Positions 53,696 through 63,446 of a stretch of DNA of 64,000 nt are shown here, piece by piece (the stretch's first letter is position 1; each line of letters opens with the position of its first letter). The translations under genes were made by a program, and so were the position numbers. Source of the stretch: Alsobacter ponti (GTDB lineage Bacteria > Pseudomonadota > Alphaproteobacteria > Rhizobiales > Beijerinckiaceae); the NCBI RefSeq assembly GCF_024294805.1, contig NZ_JANCLU010000008.1, positions 1-64,000 of the forward strand, given 5' to 3'. The notes under the pieces are model-generated. The model had not been told where the DNA came from. It saw only the letters and a list, made by a program, of their open reading frames with translations, and made no database searches.

Positions 53696-55018
53696 ATGCA
53701 GCTCCCCTATTACATGTGGTACGAGGCCGTTCACACCCTTCTGGGGCCGGCGCGCGCGCTGGCCGGCTCGACCCGCGGTTTTTACGACAACCCGCTGAAC
53801 CCTCTGTCGAATTCGTCGCTCGCCCGGTCCGTGACCGCGGCTTGCGAGCTGTTCGAACGCACGACCCGGCGTTACGGCAAGCCGGACTTCGGCCTGCCTA
53901 CGACCCTCGTCGACGGGGAGCGCGTCGACGTGATCGAGCGCATCGTCTGGCGCAAGCCGTTCTGCAATCTGATTCATTTCGACCGGTCCCTGGGCGAGCT
54001 GCGGCCCCGCCAGCCCAAGCTGCTGATCGTCGCGCCGATGTCCGGCCACTACGCCACGCTGCTGCGCGGCACGGTCGAGGCGTTCCTGCCCTCGCACGAG
54101 GTGTTCATCACCGACTGGGTGGACGCGCGAATCGTTCCGACCTCCGAGGGCACGTTCGATCTCGACGACTACATCGACTACGTCATCGAGATGCTGCACC
54201 TGCTGGGGCCGGACGTGCACGTCATGGCGGTCTGCCAGCCCTCCGTGCCGGTGATCGCCGCCATCGCGCGGATGGAGGCGGAGGACGACGCGCACGCGCC
54301 GCGCTCCATGACGCTGATGGGCGGCCCGATCGACACCCGCGTCAGCCCCACCCAGGTGAACCAGCTGGCGCAGAAGCGCGGCATCGACTGGTTCAAGCGG
54401 CACTGCATCGTCAAGGTGCCGTTCCCGAACCCCGGCTTCATGCGGTCGGTCTATCCGGGCTTCCTTCAGCTCGCCGGCTTCATGGCGATGAACATCGACC
54501 GCCATCTCGAGGCCCATGGCGAGATGTTCAAGCATCTCATCGAGGGCGACGGCGATTCGGCCGAGAAGCACCGCGACTTCTACGACGAATATCTCGCCGT
54601 GATGGACCTCACGGCCGAGTTCTACCTGCAGACCGTCGACACCGTGTTCGTGAAGCACAGCCTGCCCAAGGGCGAGATGATGCATCGCGACCTCCCCGTC
54701 GACCTCGCCGCCATCCGGCGCGTGGCGCTGATGACGGTCGAGGGCGAGAAGGACGACATCTCCGGCGTCGGCCAGACCGAGGCCGCCCACCGCCTGTGCC
54801 CCAACATCCCCGAGGCCATGCGCGTGCACTGGTGCCAGCCCAAGGTGGGACACTACGGCGTCTTCAACGGCTCGCGCTTCCGCAAGGAGATCGCGCCGCG
54901 CATCGCGCAGTTCATCGCCGCCAATGACGGCCGCAAGCCGGCCGCCAACTCGAACCGCTCCGCCACCGTGGCGCGGCTCGGCGAGCGGCAGCTGGTGAGC
55001 CGGCCCGCCGCCGAGTAA
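53696..55018 (+). CDS. phaZ: Intracellular polyhydroxyalkanoate depolymerase
   Basis: This 440-residue cytosolic PHB depolymerase mobilises stored polymer. The start MQLPYYMWYEAVHTL is typical. The nucleophile is Cys180 in MAVCQPSVP, which replaces the serine of lipase boxes as in Ralstonia PhaZ1. The histidine is in QPKVGHYGVFNG. An extra polar tail of about 25 residues ends the protein. It is divergent from regB and closes with a strong terminator. PHA synthase and phasin genes are not in the window. Confidence 0.95.
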   Translation: MQLPYYMWYEAVHTLLGPARALAGSTRGFYDNPLNPLSNSSLARSVTAACELFERTTRRYGKPDFGLPTTLVDGERVDVIERIVWRKPFCNLIHFDRSLGELRPRQPKLLIVAPMSGHYATLLRGTVEAFLPSHEVFITDWVDARIVPTSEGTFDLDDYIDYVIEMLHLLGPDVHVMAVCQPSVPVIAAIARMEAEDDAHAPRSMTLMGGPIDTRVSPTQVNQLAQKRGIDWFKRHCIVKVPFPNPGFMRSVYPGFLQLAGFMAMNIDRHLEAHGEMFKHLIEGDGDSAEKHRDFYDEYLAVMDLTAEFYLQTVDTVFVKHSLPKGEMMHRDLPVDLAAIRRVALMTVEGEKDDISGVGQTEAAHRLCPNIPEAMRVHWCQPKVGHYGVFNGSRFRKEIAPRIAQFIAANDGRKPAANSNRSATVARLGERQLVSRPAAE

Positions 55019-55046
55019 GGGCGACCGGAGAATTTCGTGTCATCGA

Positions 55047-55073
55047 CCCCCGGCCGGCGGCCGGGGGTTTTTT
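55047..55073 (+). terminator. Rho-independent terminator of phaZ
   Basis: A perfect 9-base-pair stem (CCCCCGGCC at 55047-55055 with GGCCGGGGG at 55059-55067) with a three-base loop is followed by six T residues (55068-55073). It lies 29 bases after the phaZ stop. Confidence 0.92.
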
Positions 55074-55093
55074 CTTGGGCCAGCCCCCGCCGC

Positions 55094-56260
55094 TCAGGCG
55101 GCCGGCATCGACGCCTCCACGAGGCGCGCCCAATAGCTGACCCCGTGCGGAATGGCCCTGTCCTCGAAGTCGTAGGCGGGGTGGTGGACGCTCGCGGTGT
55201 CGCCGTTGCCGATGAAGATGAACGCGCCCGGGCGCGCCAGCAGCATGTAGGAGAAATCCTCCGCCCCCATCACCGGCGCGTAGTCGGTGTCGACCTTGTC
55301 CTCGCCAGCGACCTCCTTCGCCACCGAGGCGGCGAACTCGGTCTGGCGGAGGTGGTTGCTGGTGCACGGATAGCCGCGATTGTACTCGACGGTCGCCGTC
55401 GCGCCGTGCATCGCCGCGACCGCCGTCGCCACGTCCTTGAGGCGCTGTTCCACCAGGTCCTGCACCGCCGGCTTGAAGGTGCGCACCGTGCCTTTCAGCG
55501 TCGCCGACTGCGGCAGGACGTTGAAGGCGTCGCCGGCGTGGAACCAGGTGATCGACAGCACCGCCGATTCGAGCGGGTCGACGTTGCGGGCGACCACCGA
55601 CTGCAGCGCTGTCACCATCTGGCTGCCGATGACCACCGCGTCGATGGCCTGGTGCGGATAGGCCGCATGTCCGCCCTTGGCCTCGATCTGGATGGTGAAG
55701 CGGTCGGCGGCGGCCAGCATCGGGCCGGGCCGCAGCGCGAACTCGCCGACCGGCAGGCCGGGCGCGTTGTGCATGCCGTAGACTTCCTGCACGCCGAAGC
55801 GGTCCATCAATCCGTCATCGACCATCGCCTTGCCCCCGCCGCCGCCTTCTTCGGCGGGCTGGAAGATCACCACCGCCGTCCCGGCGAAATTGCGCGTCTC
55901 GGCGAGGTAGCGCGCGGCGCCGAGCAGCATCGCCGTATGGCCGTCATGGCCGCAGGCGTGCATCCGGCCGGCGTTGCGCGAGGCGTAGGGCTTGCCGGTG
56001 ATCTCCTGAATCGGCAGGGCGTCCATGTCGGCCCGCAGCCCGATCACCCGGTCGCCGGGCAGGGATCCCTTGATGACGCCGACCACGCCGGTTCGCCCGA
56101 TGCCCGTGACCACCTCGTCGCAGCCGAACGCCTTCAGCTTTTCGGCCACCACGCCCGCCGTGCGGTGCACGTCGTAGTCGAGCTCGGGGTGCGCGTGCAG
56201 ATCGCGTCGCCAGTCGGCGATCTCGTCGGCGAACGCGGCGATGCGGTTGATGACGGCCAT
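55094..56260 (-). CDS. M20-family amidohydrolase (N-acyl-amino-acid/hippurate hydrolase type)
   Basis: This 388-residue metallopeptidase of the M20D group removes acyl groups from amino acids. Metal ligands are in HACGHDGHTAML and FQPAEEGGGGGKAM, DLHAHPELDYD marks the N-terminus, and MGAEDFSYML carries the late glutamate. GAGG lies eight bases before the ATG at 56260. It is followed by the phaZ terminator region in the opposite direction. The substrate could be hippurate, N-acetyl amino acids or indole-amino-acid conjugates; sequence does not decide. Confidence 0.92.
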   Translation of the reverse strand: MAVINRIAAFADEIADWRRDLHAHPELDYDVHRTAGVVAEKLKAFGCDEVVTGIGRTGVVGVIKGSLPGDRVIGLRADMDALPIQEITGKPYASRNAGRMHACGHDGHTAMLLGAARYLAETRNFAGTAVVIFQPAEEGGGGGKAMVDDGLMDRFGVQEVYGMHNAPGLPVGEFALRPGPMLAAADRFTIQIEAKGGHAAYPHQAIDAVVIGSQMVTALQSVVARNVDPLESAVLSITWFHAGDAFNVLPQSATLKGTVRTFKPAVQDLVEQRLKDVATAVAAMHGATATVEYNRGYPCTSNHLRQTEFAASVAKEVAGEDKVDTDYAPVMGAEDFSYMLLARPGAFIFIGNGDTASVHHPAYDFEDRAIPHGVSYWARLVEASMPAA

Positions 56261-56403
56261 GTTGCAACCTCGGCGGCAGATAGAACCTGTTTTCCGGCAG
56301 ACTAGATCAAGCCGCGCCTCCTTGGGAGGACAGCATGGCCCGATCTCGCGTTTTGTCGCGCGATCTCGCGCGAAAATCGCGCAAGGCGCGTTCGCCGCGT
56401 GTT

Positions 56404-57378
56404 CTAGGCCACACCGAACTGGCGCGACAGGGCCTCGACGTCGTCGAGCGCGATGTTGGAGCCGCACAGGACGAGGCCGATCCGCGCGTCCGCCGGCAGG
56501 TCCGGCAGCAGCCGGGCGGCGGCGGCGACGGTGGAGGCCGCCGCCGGTTCGCACAGCACCTTCTCCTCCTGCAGCAGATAGCGCATCTCCCGCACCGCCT
56601 CGGCGTCGGGCACGAGATGAACGCCGGCGAACAGGGCGCGCGCCGCCGCCAGCGTGCGTTCGGTGACGAAGGGCGCGCCGAGCGTGCGGGCGATCGACGT
56701 CGGCTTGATGGTGACCGGCCGGCCGGCGGCGAGGGCGGCCGTCATCGTCTCCGCCCCCTCGGTTTCGACGCCGTGGATCTGCACGGCCGGATTGCGGCCC
56801 TTGATCGCGGCCGCCACGCCAGCTGCGAAGCCGCCGCCGCCGATGGCGACGAACACATGGGAGAGGTCCGGCGCGTCCTCGGCGAACTCGAGGCCCGTCG
56901 TGCCGTTGCCCGCGATGATCACCGGATCGTCGTAGGCGTGCAGGCTGATGCGGCCCGCGGCGGCGTAGGTCTCGGCCTTCGCGAAGGCCTCGGCCGCCGT
57001 CTCGCAGAACTCGACGCGCGCGCCGTAGCCGCGCGTCAGCTCGACGTTGAAGCGCGCCGTGGCGGTCGGCATCAGCACCAGGGCGTCGACGCCGAACTCG
57101 GCCGCGCCGCGCGCCACCGCGATGGCGTGATTGCCGCCGGAGACCGCGACGACGCCGCGCGCCCGCTCCTCGGGCGTCAGCCCCAGCAGCTTGTTGGCGA
57201 CGCCGCGCACCTTGAACGAGCCGGCGAGCTGGAGGCATTCCAGCTTGATCGTCACGTCGCGCCCGAATCGGGCCGAGAGGGCGGGGCTGCGCCAGGCGGG
57301 AGTGCGGCGCACCCGGCCGGCGATGCGGGCGCGGGCGGCCTCCACGTCGGACAGGCTGACATCGAACGATACGGACAT
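56404..57378 (-). CDS. Threonine/serine dehydratase-like PLP enzyme
   Basis: This 324-residue fold-type II PLP enzyme has the cofactor lysine Lys56 in LAGSFKVRGV, the phosphate loop VSGGNHAIA and the glycine loop AIGGGGFAAG. It lacks the C-terminal regulatory domain of biosynthetic IlvA, which points to a catabolic threonine/serine dehydratase or a hydroxyaspartate dehydratase. The ATG at 57378 gives the family-standard start. The 143-base gap to the amidohydrolase holds GCGCGAT/ATCGCGC arms (56358-56382) of no clear function. Confidence 0.9.
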   Translation of the reverse strand: MSVSFDVSLSDVEAARARIAGRVRRTPAWRSPALSARFGRDVTIKLECLQLAGSFKVRGVANKLLGLTPEERARGVVAVSGGNHAIAVARGAAEFGVDALVLMPTATARFNVELTRGYGARVEFCETAAEAFAKAETYAAAGRISLHAYDDPVIIAGNGTTGLEFAEDAPDLSHVFVAIGGGGFAAGVAAAIKGRNPAVQIHGVETEGAETMTAALAAGRPVTIKPTSIARTLGAPFVTERTLAAARALFAGVHLVPDAEAVREMRYLLQEEKVLCEPAAASTVAAAARLLPDLPADARIGLVLCGSNIALDDVEALSRQFGVA

Positions 57379-57504
57379 GAGGGGCCTCGCGGAGCGGCGG
57401 AAACGGACGCGAACTGTCCGGACCGCGGGCCGCCAAGTCAATCCGCCCGCCGCGCTTGACCTCTCCTGCCCGGCCGGCCGACAGTCGCGCGTCGGAGTGT
57501 GCTC

Positions 57505-58659
57505 ATGAAATTGTCTTCCAGGGAGATGCTTGCGCGTCTCATTGCGTTTCCCACCGTCTCAAGCGCGTCCAATCTCGATTGCATCGAGTTCATCCGGGCT
57601 TACCTGGCCAGCCACGGCGTCGAGAGCCGGCTTGTGCCCAGCCCCGACGGTCAGAAGGCGAATCTCTTCGCCACCGTCGGTCCCACCGTGGAGGGAGGCG
57701 TCGTGCTGTCCGGCCATACCGACGTGGTGCCGGTGGACGGGCAGGCCTGGACGACCGATCCCTGGGTCCTCACCGAGCGCGACGGCCGGCTCTACGGACG
57801 CGGCGCGTGCGACATGAAGGGCTTCGACGCGCTGGCGCTGGCGGCCGTGCCGGACATGCTGCGCGCCGGCCTGAAGCGGCCCTTCCACCTCGCGCTGTCC
57901 TACGACGAGGAGGTCGGCTGCACCGGCGCGCCGCCGATGGTGGAGGAGATGGCGCGCGTGCTGCCGACGCCGTCCGCCGTCATCGTCGGCGAACCCTCGC
58001 TGATGCGCGTCGTCACCGGCCACAAGGGCTCGGTATCGTGGTTCACGACCGTGCGCGGCCATACCGTGCATTCCAGCCGCATCGACATCGGCGTCAGCGC
58101 GACGATGACCGCAGCGCGCCTCGTCACCTGGCTCGACGACACGATGGAGGAGAACAAGCGGCGCGCCGATCCCGACAACCCGTTCCTGCCGCCCTGGACG
58201 ACTCTGCATTGCGGCACGCTGAACGGCGGCATCGCCACCAATGTCGTCGCCGCCGAGTGCCGCTTCGTCACCGAGGTCCGGGCCATCCCTACCGAGGATC
58301 CGTGGAGTTACAAGGATCGATTCGAGGCCTATGTCCGCGAGGTGATCGAACCGCGCATGCGCGCCGTCGCCCCGGACACCGGCGTCGACATCGAGTTCCG
58401 CGCCGCCGTGGCGGGGCTCGCGCCGGAGGTCGACGGAGAGGCCGAACGACTGGTCCGCCGCCTGACGGGCGACAACGGCCTGCACGTCGTCTCCTACGGC
58501 ACGGAGGCCGGCATCTTCCAGAAAGCCGGCTGGTCGACCGTGGTGTGCGGCCCCGGCGACATCGACCAGGCCCATCAGGCGGACGAGTTCATCGCGGTGT
58601 CGGAATTCGAGGCGGGAGAAGCCTTCATCCGGCGCCTGACGTCGGAACTTGCGGCCTGA
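57505..58659 (+). CDS. argE: ArgE-like acetylornithine deacetylase
   Basis: This 384-residue M20A metallohydrolase has ligands His71 and Asp73 in GHTDVVPVDG, Asp103 in ACDMKGFDA and Glu135/Glu136 in SYDEEVGC. Domain order matches ArgE. GGAG lies eight bases before the ATG at 57505. Biosynthetic ArgE is often absent in this group because ArgJ recycles the acetyl group. Its place in front of a peptide ABC transporter therefore suggests a catabolic deacylase of imported N-acyl amino acids, which is an inference. Confidence 0.88.
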   Translation: MKLSSREMLARLIAFPTVSSASNLDCIEFIRAYLASHGVESRLVPSPDGQKANLFATVGPTVEGGVVLSGHTDVVPVDGQAWTTDPWVLTERDGRLYGRGACDMKGFDALALAAVPDMLRAGLKRPFHLALSYDEEVGCTGAPPMVEEMARVLPTPSAVIVGEPSLMRVVTGHKGSVSWFTTVRGHTVHSSRIDIGVSATMTAARLVTWLDDTMEENKRRADPDNPFLPPWTTLHCGTLNGGIATNVVAAECRFVTEVRAIPTEDPWSYKDRFEAYVREVIEPRMRAVAPDTGVDIEFRAAVAGLAPEVDGEAERLVRRLTGDNGLHVVSYGTEAGIFQKAGWSTVVCGPGDIDQAHQADEFIAVSEFEAGEAFIRRLTSELAA

Positions 58660-58808
58660 CGGGCGCCCCGCGCGCTTAAACGCTGGACCCCGGCGCGCGA
58701 GCGCGTCTAGTCTCGCGGTCATCGGCGGCGCGAGACCGCCTGGAATTCGGATGAAAACAGGCCGAGAGGCGCGTTGCGCGCCGAACCGGCCGACGCTGGA
58801 GGGATGAG

Positions 58809-60392
58809 ATGTTCCGGAAAACCGTGATCCTGGCCGCGACTGCCCTGGCGCTGACCATGGCGCCGGCCTTCGCCAAGACGCTGCGATACGCCAACCAGGG
58901 CGACCTGAAATCGCTCGATCCCTACACGCTGAACGAGACGACCACGAACGCCCATCTCGGCAACGTCTACGAAGGCCTGACCAAGCGCGGCAAGGACCTC
59001 GCCATCCAGCCCGGCCTCGCGGAGCGGTGGGAGACGCCGGAGCCCACACGATGGCGCTTCTACCTGCGCAAGGGCGTGAAGTTCCAGAACGGCGAGGACT
59101 TCACCGCCGACGACGTGCTGTTCTCCGCCGATCGCGTTCGAGCGCAGGGCTCGAATTTCCAGACGCGCGTGCCCAAGGACGCCAAGTTCGTGAAAGTCGA
59201 CGACTACACGGTCGACGTCGTCCTGTCCTCGCCCAATCCCATCCTGAACTCTCAGTGGGACACCTGGTACATCATGTCGAAGAAGTGGGCGGAGGCGAAC
59301 AACGCCGTCGCGCCCACGCCGGCCGCCGCGACCACGCCGAGCTACGCGGCGCTGAACGCCAACGGAACCGGGCCGTTCAAGATCGAGAGCCATCAGGCCG
59401 GCGTGAAGACCGTCTTCAAGCCCAACCCCGGCTGGTGGGGCAAGCCCGAGCACAATCTGACGGAGGTGATCTTCACGCCGATCAACTCCGACGCGACACG
59501 CGTCGCCGCGCTGCTGTCCGGGGAGGTGGACATCATCGAGCCGGTGCCGCTCCAGGACATCCAGCGCGTCAACGCCTCGGCCAACGCCCAGGTGCTCACC
59601 GGGCCGGAGCTGCGCACCATCTTCCTCGGCTTCGACCAGACGCGCGACGAGCTGCTGGAGTCCAACGTCAAGGGCAAGAACCCCTTCAAGGACCCGCGGG
59701 TGCGCGAAGCCTTCTACAAGGCGATCGACATCGAGGCGATCAAGACGCGCGTCATGCGCGGCCTCTCGACTCCCTCGGCGCTGATGATCGCGCCCGAGCT
59801 GTTCGTCTACTCCAAGGACTTCGTCCGCCCGAAGCTCGACGTCGACGGCGCCAAGAAGCTGCTGGCCGACGCCGGCTATCCCAACGGCTTCGAGGTCGGC
59901 ATGGACTGCCCCAACGACCGTTACGTCAATGACGGCGCGATCTGCCAGGCGGCCGTCGGCATGCTGGCGCGCATCGGCGTGAAGGTGAACCTCAATGCCC
60001 AGCCCAAGGCGCAGTTCTTCGCCAAGGTGCTGAAGTCCGGCGACTACAAGACGTCGTTCTACCTGCTCGGCTGGACGCCCGGCACGTTCGACAGCCATAA
60101 CGTGCTGTTCGACATCATGGGCTGCCGCGACAACCCGAACTCCAACCGGGGCGAGTCGAACCTCGGCAACTACTGCAACAAGAAGCTCGACGCGCTCACC
60201 GACCAGATCCTGGTCGAGACGGACGTCGAGAAGCGCAACCAGATGATCAAGGAAGCCTTCAAGATCGGCTTCGACGACTACGGCTACATCCCGCTGCACC
60301 AGCAGTCGCTGGCCTGGGGCGTGGCGAAGAACGTCAAGGTCGCCCAGCGCGCGGACAATTCCGTCCTGCTCTACTGGATCACCAAGGACTGA
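58809..60392 (+). CDS. Peptide-type ABC transporter substrate-binding protein (family 5)
   Basis: This 527-residue periplasmic binding protein of the DppA/OppA family has a signal peptide (hydrophobic core LAATALALTMAPAFA, cleavage near residue 22). The mature start LRYANQGDLKSLDPYTLNE and the segment RWRFYLRKGVKFQNGEDFTADDV are diagnostic. It delivers a peptide or peptide-like ligand to the permeases encoded next. A strong stem-loop after its stop separates it from the permease genes. Confidence 0.95.
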   Translation: MFRKTVILAATALALTMAPAFAKTLRYANQGDLKSLDPYTLNETTTNAHLGNVYEGLTKRGKDLAIQPGLAERWETPEPTRWRFYLRKGVKFQNGEDFTADDVLFSADRVRAQGSNFQTRVPKDAKFVKVDDYTVDVVLSSPNPILNSQWDTWYIMSKKWAEANNAVAPTPAAATTPSYAALNANGTGPFKIESHQAGVKTVFKPNPGWWGKPEHNLTEVIFTPINSDATRVAALLSGEVDIIEPVPLQDIQRVNASANAQVLTGPELRTIFLGFDQTRDELLESNVKGKNPFKDPRVREAFYKAIDIEAIKTRVMRGLSTPSALMIAPELFVYSKDFVRPKLDVDGAKKLLADAGYPNGFEVGMDCPNDRYVNDGAICQAAVGMLARIGVKVNLNAQPKAQFFAKVLKSGDYKTSFYLLGWTPGTFDSHNVLFDIMGCRDNPNSNRGESNLGNYCNKKLDALTDQILVETDVEKRNQMIKEAFKIGFDDYGYIPLHQQSLAWGVAKNVKVAQRADNSVLLYWITKD

Positions 60393-60398
60393 CCGACG

Positions 60399-60426
60399 CG
60401 GCGCCCCGGCCCGCGCCGGGGCGCCG
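60399..60426 (+). other. Stable intercistronic stem-loop after the binding-protein gene
   Basis: A perfect 12-base-pair GC stem (60399-60410 with 60415-60426) with loop CCGC begins six bases after the stop and has no T-run. Stem-loops at this place in binding-protein operons stabilise the upstream mRNA or attenuate the downstream genes, which raises binding protein over permease. The function is by analogy. Confidence 0.7.
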
Positions 60427-60467
60427 TCCGGCCGCATTTTCGCATCGCGGCCGTCCGAAGGGTTTTC

Positions 60468-61445
60468 ATGCTCGCTTTCATTCTCAGACGCATCGCCCAA
60501 TCCGTCGTCGTGCTCCTGACGGTGGGGCTGATCGCGTTCGCGCTGTTCCGCCTGGTGGGCGACCCGATCAACCAGATCGTCTCGCTCGACACGCCGCAGG
60601 AGCAGCGGCTCAAGATTAGGGCCGAACTCGGCCTCGACGACCCCGTCATCGTGCAGTTCGGGCGCTATCTCGCCCGCGCCGCGCATTTCGACTTCGGCAT
60701 CTCCTACCAGTTCCGCCAGCCGGTCTCGACGCTGATCGGCGAGCGTATGCCGGCGACCCTGGAGCTGTCGCTTGTCGCCGCGCTGTTCTCGCTGGTGGTG
60801 GGCATCCCGATGGGCGTCTACACGGCGCTGCGGCGCGGCTCGGCGCTGTCCTCCGCCTTCATGGCGCTGTCGCTGGCGGGCGTGTCGCTGCCGACGTTTC
60901 TCATCGCCATCCTGCTGCGCTACGTGTTCTCGGTGCAACTGGGCTGGCTGCCGTCGTTCGGACGCGGCGCGGTGGTGCAGCTCGGCTTTTGGTCGACCGG
61001 GCTGCTGACGCCGAGCGGCCTCAAGGCGATCATCCTGCCGTCGATCACGCTCGGCCTGTTCCAGATGACGCTGATCATGCGGCTCGTGCGCGCCGAGATG
61101 CTCGAGGTGCTGCGCACCGACTACATCAAGTTCGCGCGGGCGCGCGGCCTGTCCGACCGGGCGATCCATTTCGGCCACGCGCTGAAGAACACGCTGGTTC
61201 CGGTGATCACCATCGCCGGCCTGCAGCTCGGCTCGCTGATCGCCTTCGCGCTGATCACCGAGTACGTGTTCCAGTGGCCGGGCATGGGCGCGCTGTTCCT
61301 CGGCGCGGTGCAGAACGTCGATATCCCGATCATGGCGGCGTATCTGATGCTGATCGCCTTCATCTTCGTGATGGTGAACCTGGTCGTCGACATCCTCTAC
61401 GCCGTCGTCGATCCCCGCCTGCGCGCGCATTTCCAGACGGCGTGA
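60468..61445 (+). CDS. Peptide ABC transporter permease, DppB type
   Basis: This 325-residue inner-membrane permease has about six transmembrane segments. The N-terminal MLAFILRRIAQSVVVLLTVGL and the EAA-type loop near RARGLSDRAIHFGHALKN contact the ATPases. It is the first permease of the Dpp-type system, eight bases before the second. It forms a heterodimer with the DppC-type subunit. Confidence 0.94.
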   Translation: MLAFILRRIAQSVVVLLTVGLIAFALFRLVGDPINQIVSLDTPQEQRLKIRAELGLDDPVIVQFGRYLARAAHFDFGISYQFRQPVSTLIGERMPATLELSLVAALFSLVVGIPMGVYTALRRGSALSSAFMALSLAGVSLPTFLIAILLRYVFSVQLGWLPSFGRGAVVQLGFWSTGLLTPSGLKAIILPSITLGLFQMTLIMRLVRAEMLEVLRTDYIKFARARGLSDRAIHFGHALKNTLVPVITIAGLQLGSLIAFALITEYVFQWPGMGALFLGAVQNVDIPIMAAYLMLIAFIFVMVNLVVDILYAVVDPRLRAHFQTA

Positions 61446-61452
61446 GGATGCG

Positions 61453-62406
61453 ATGACGCCGGAACCCGCGACCACGCCGACCGCCGCCGCCCGCGCCTCG
61501 GCGTGGGCAAGGCTGCGCGACTCCGACATCCTGGCGAGCTTCCTCGCCTCCAAGGTGACGATGGTGTCGGCCTTCGTCACGGTCGTCATGCTGGCCGGGG
61601 CGGCGTTCGCCCCGTGGATCGCGCCGACCAACCCGTTCGATCCGGCGAGCGTCGATCTGCTGAACTCGCTGCTGCCGCCGCGCTGGGTCGAGGGCGGCGA
61701 CCCGCAATTCCTGCTCGGCACCGACAATCAGGGCCGCGACCTGTGGTCGGCCATCCTCTACGGCATGCGCGTGTCGCTGATCGTCGGCGTCTGCGGCGTC
61801 GCCATCGCGGCGACGCTGGGCATCTCGCTGGGCCTGCTCGCCGGCTATCTCGGCGGCCGGCTGGATGCGTTCATCATGCGCGTGGCGGACATCCAGCTCA
61901 CCTTCCCCGCCATCCTCATCGCCCTGGTGATCGACGGCGTGGTGCGGGCCCTGTTCAAGGGCGTGGCGCGCGAGCACACCGCCTTCGGCGTGCTGGTGGT
62001 CTCCATCGGCCTGTCCTTCTGGGTGCAGTACGCGCGCACTATCCGCGGCTCGACGCTGGTGGAAAAGAACAAGGACTACGTGCAGGCGGCGCGGCTGATC
62101 GGCATCCCGGCGCCGCTGATCATGCTGCGCCACGTGCTGCCCAACGTGATCGGCCCGGTGCTGGTGATCCTCACCATCAACCTGGCGCTCGCCATCATCA
62201 CCGAGGCCACGCTGTCCTTCCTGGGCGTGGGGCTGCCGCCGACGCAGCCCTCGCTGGGCACGCTGATCCGCATCGGCAACGATTTCCTGTTTTCCGGCGA
62301 GTGGTGGATCGTCGCCTTCCCCGGCATCACCCTCGCCGCCTTCGTGCTCGCCGTGAACATGGTCGGCGACTGGCTGCGCGACGCGCTCAATCCGAAATTG
62401 CGATGA
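61453..62406 (+). CDS. Peptide ABC transporter permease, DppC type
   Basis: This 317-residue permease has a longer N-terminal cytoplasmic part and a first membrane span near residues 36-55. A periplasmic segment with LLGTDNQGRDLWS follows, a hallmark of DppC/OppC, then the remaining spans. The EAA loop is around QAARLIGIPAPLIMLRHVLP. Its stop overlaps the start of the ATPase gene (ATGA at 62403-62406), so translation is coupled. Confidence 0.95.
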   Translation: MTPEPATTPTAAARASAWARLRDSDILASFLASKVTMVSAFVTVVMLAGAAFAPWIAPTNPFDPASVDLLNSLLPPRWVEGGDPQFLLGTDNQGRDLWSAILYGMRVSLIVGVCGVAIAATLGISLGLLAGYLGGRLDAFIMRVADIQLTFPAILIALVIDGVVRALFKGVAREHTAFGVLVVSIGLSFWVQYARTIRGSTLVEKNKDYVQAARLIGIPAPLIMLRHVLPNVIGPVLVILTINLALAIITEATLSFLGVGLPPTQPSLGTLIRIGNDFLFSGEWWIVAFPGITLAAFVLAVNMVGDWLRDALNPKLR

Positions 62407-63446
62407 CCCAACCGGTTCTCTCCGTCCGCGACCTGAAGGTCGACTTCGTTACCCGCCGCGGCACGCTGAAAGCGCTGGACGGCGTGTCCTTCGACATCGC
62501 GCGCGGCGAGGTGCTGGGCGTGGTGGGCGAATCGGGGGCCGGCAAGTCCGTCACGGGCGCGGCGGTGATCGGCCTGATCGAGCCGCCCGGCCGGATCTCC
62601 GGCGGCGAAATCCTGCTGGGGGGCCAGCGCATCGACGACCTGCCCCCGGCGGCGATGCGCCGCATTCGGGGGCGGCGCATCGGCATGGTGTTCCAGGATC
62701 CGCTGACCAGCCTGAACCCGCTCTATCGCGTCGGCGACCAGATCGTCGAGACCATCCTCACCCACCTCCCGGTCGGCCGCGCCGAGGCGCGCCGGCGCGC
62801 CATCGATTTGCTCAAGGAGGTCGGCATTCCGGCTGCCGAACGGCGCATCGACGGCTACCCGCACGAGTTCTCCGGCGGCATGCGCCAGCGCGTCGTGCTG
62901 GCGCTGGCCCTGTGCGCGGAGCCGGAACTGGTGATCGCCGACGAGCCGACCACGGCGCTCGACGTGTCCGTGCAGGCGCAGATCATCGGGCTCATCAAGC
63001 GGCTCTGCGCCGAGCGCGGCACGGCCGTCATGCTCATCACCCATGACATGGGCGTCATCGCCGAAACCGCAGACCGCGTGGCGGTGATGTATGCGGGCCG
63101 CGTCGCCGAGATCGGGCCGGTGCGCGACGTGGTGAAGCGGCCGTTCCACCCCTATTCGCGCGGGCTGATGGGCTCCATCCCCACGCTCGAGGGGACGGCC
63201 GACCGCCTGGTGCAGATCCCCGGCTCGATGCCCAGGCTCGCCGCCATCCCGAGCGGCTGCGCGTTCCACACGCGCTGCCCGCACGCCTTCGCGCAGTGCT
63301 GGCTGGAGCGGCCCGAACCGATGGAGCACGAGGGCCACAGGGTCGCGTGCTTCCTCTACGAACCCGGCATGGAGTCGGCCCGCGCCCGGGCGGACCGCAT
63401 CCCGGCCGATTCCCCGCCCGTTCCGACCGAGGAGGCGAAGCCATGA
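62403..63446 (+). CDS. Peptide ABC transporter ATP-binding protein, DppD type
   Basis: This 347-residue ATPase has Walker A GESGAGKS at 42-49, signature [15 protein letters not shown] and Walker [14 protein letters not shown]. The H-loop is [10 protein letters not shown]. The C-terminal oligopeptide-binding domain ([15 protein letters not shown]) carries cysteines that form the iron-sulfur-like site seen in some members. An extra tail of about 20 residues follows. It starts inside the DppC stop and its own stop overlaps the next gene (ATGA at 63443-63446). Confidence 0.95.
   Translation: MTQPVLSVRDLKVDFVTRRGTLKALDGVSFDIARGEVLGVVGESGAGKSVTGAAVIGLIEPPGRISGGEILLGGQRIDDLPPAAMRRIRGRRIGMVFQDPLTSLNPLYRVGDQIVETILTHLPVGRAEARRRAIDLLKEVGIPAAERRIDGYPHEFSGGMRQRVVLALALCAEPELVIADEPTTALDVSVQAQIIGLIKRLCAERGTAVMLITHDMGVIAETADRVAVMYAGRVAEIGPVRDVVKRPFHPYSRGLMGSIPTLEGTADRLVQIPGSMPRLAAIPSGCAFHTRCPHAFAQCWLERPEPMEHEGHRVACFLYEPGMESARARADRIPADSPPVPTEEAKP

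Noticed and set aside
56358-56382. A terminator downstream of the threonine-dehydratase-like gene
   Set aside because: The GCGCGAT/ATCGCGC arms have an 11-base spacer and no T-run on either strand. The CG-rich repeats there look like local composition.
58719-61727. A 1002-residue open frame on the minus strand
   Set aside because: It is antisense to the binding-protein and permease genes, which have clear family motifs. Its product is His/Asp/Arg-rich, the usual mirror of a GC-rich gene. The same applies to long antisense frames at 68-1495, 2701-4257, 6361-8355 and 28791-32012.
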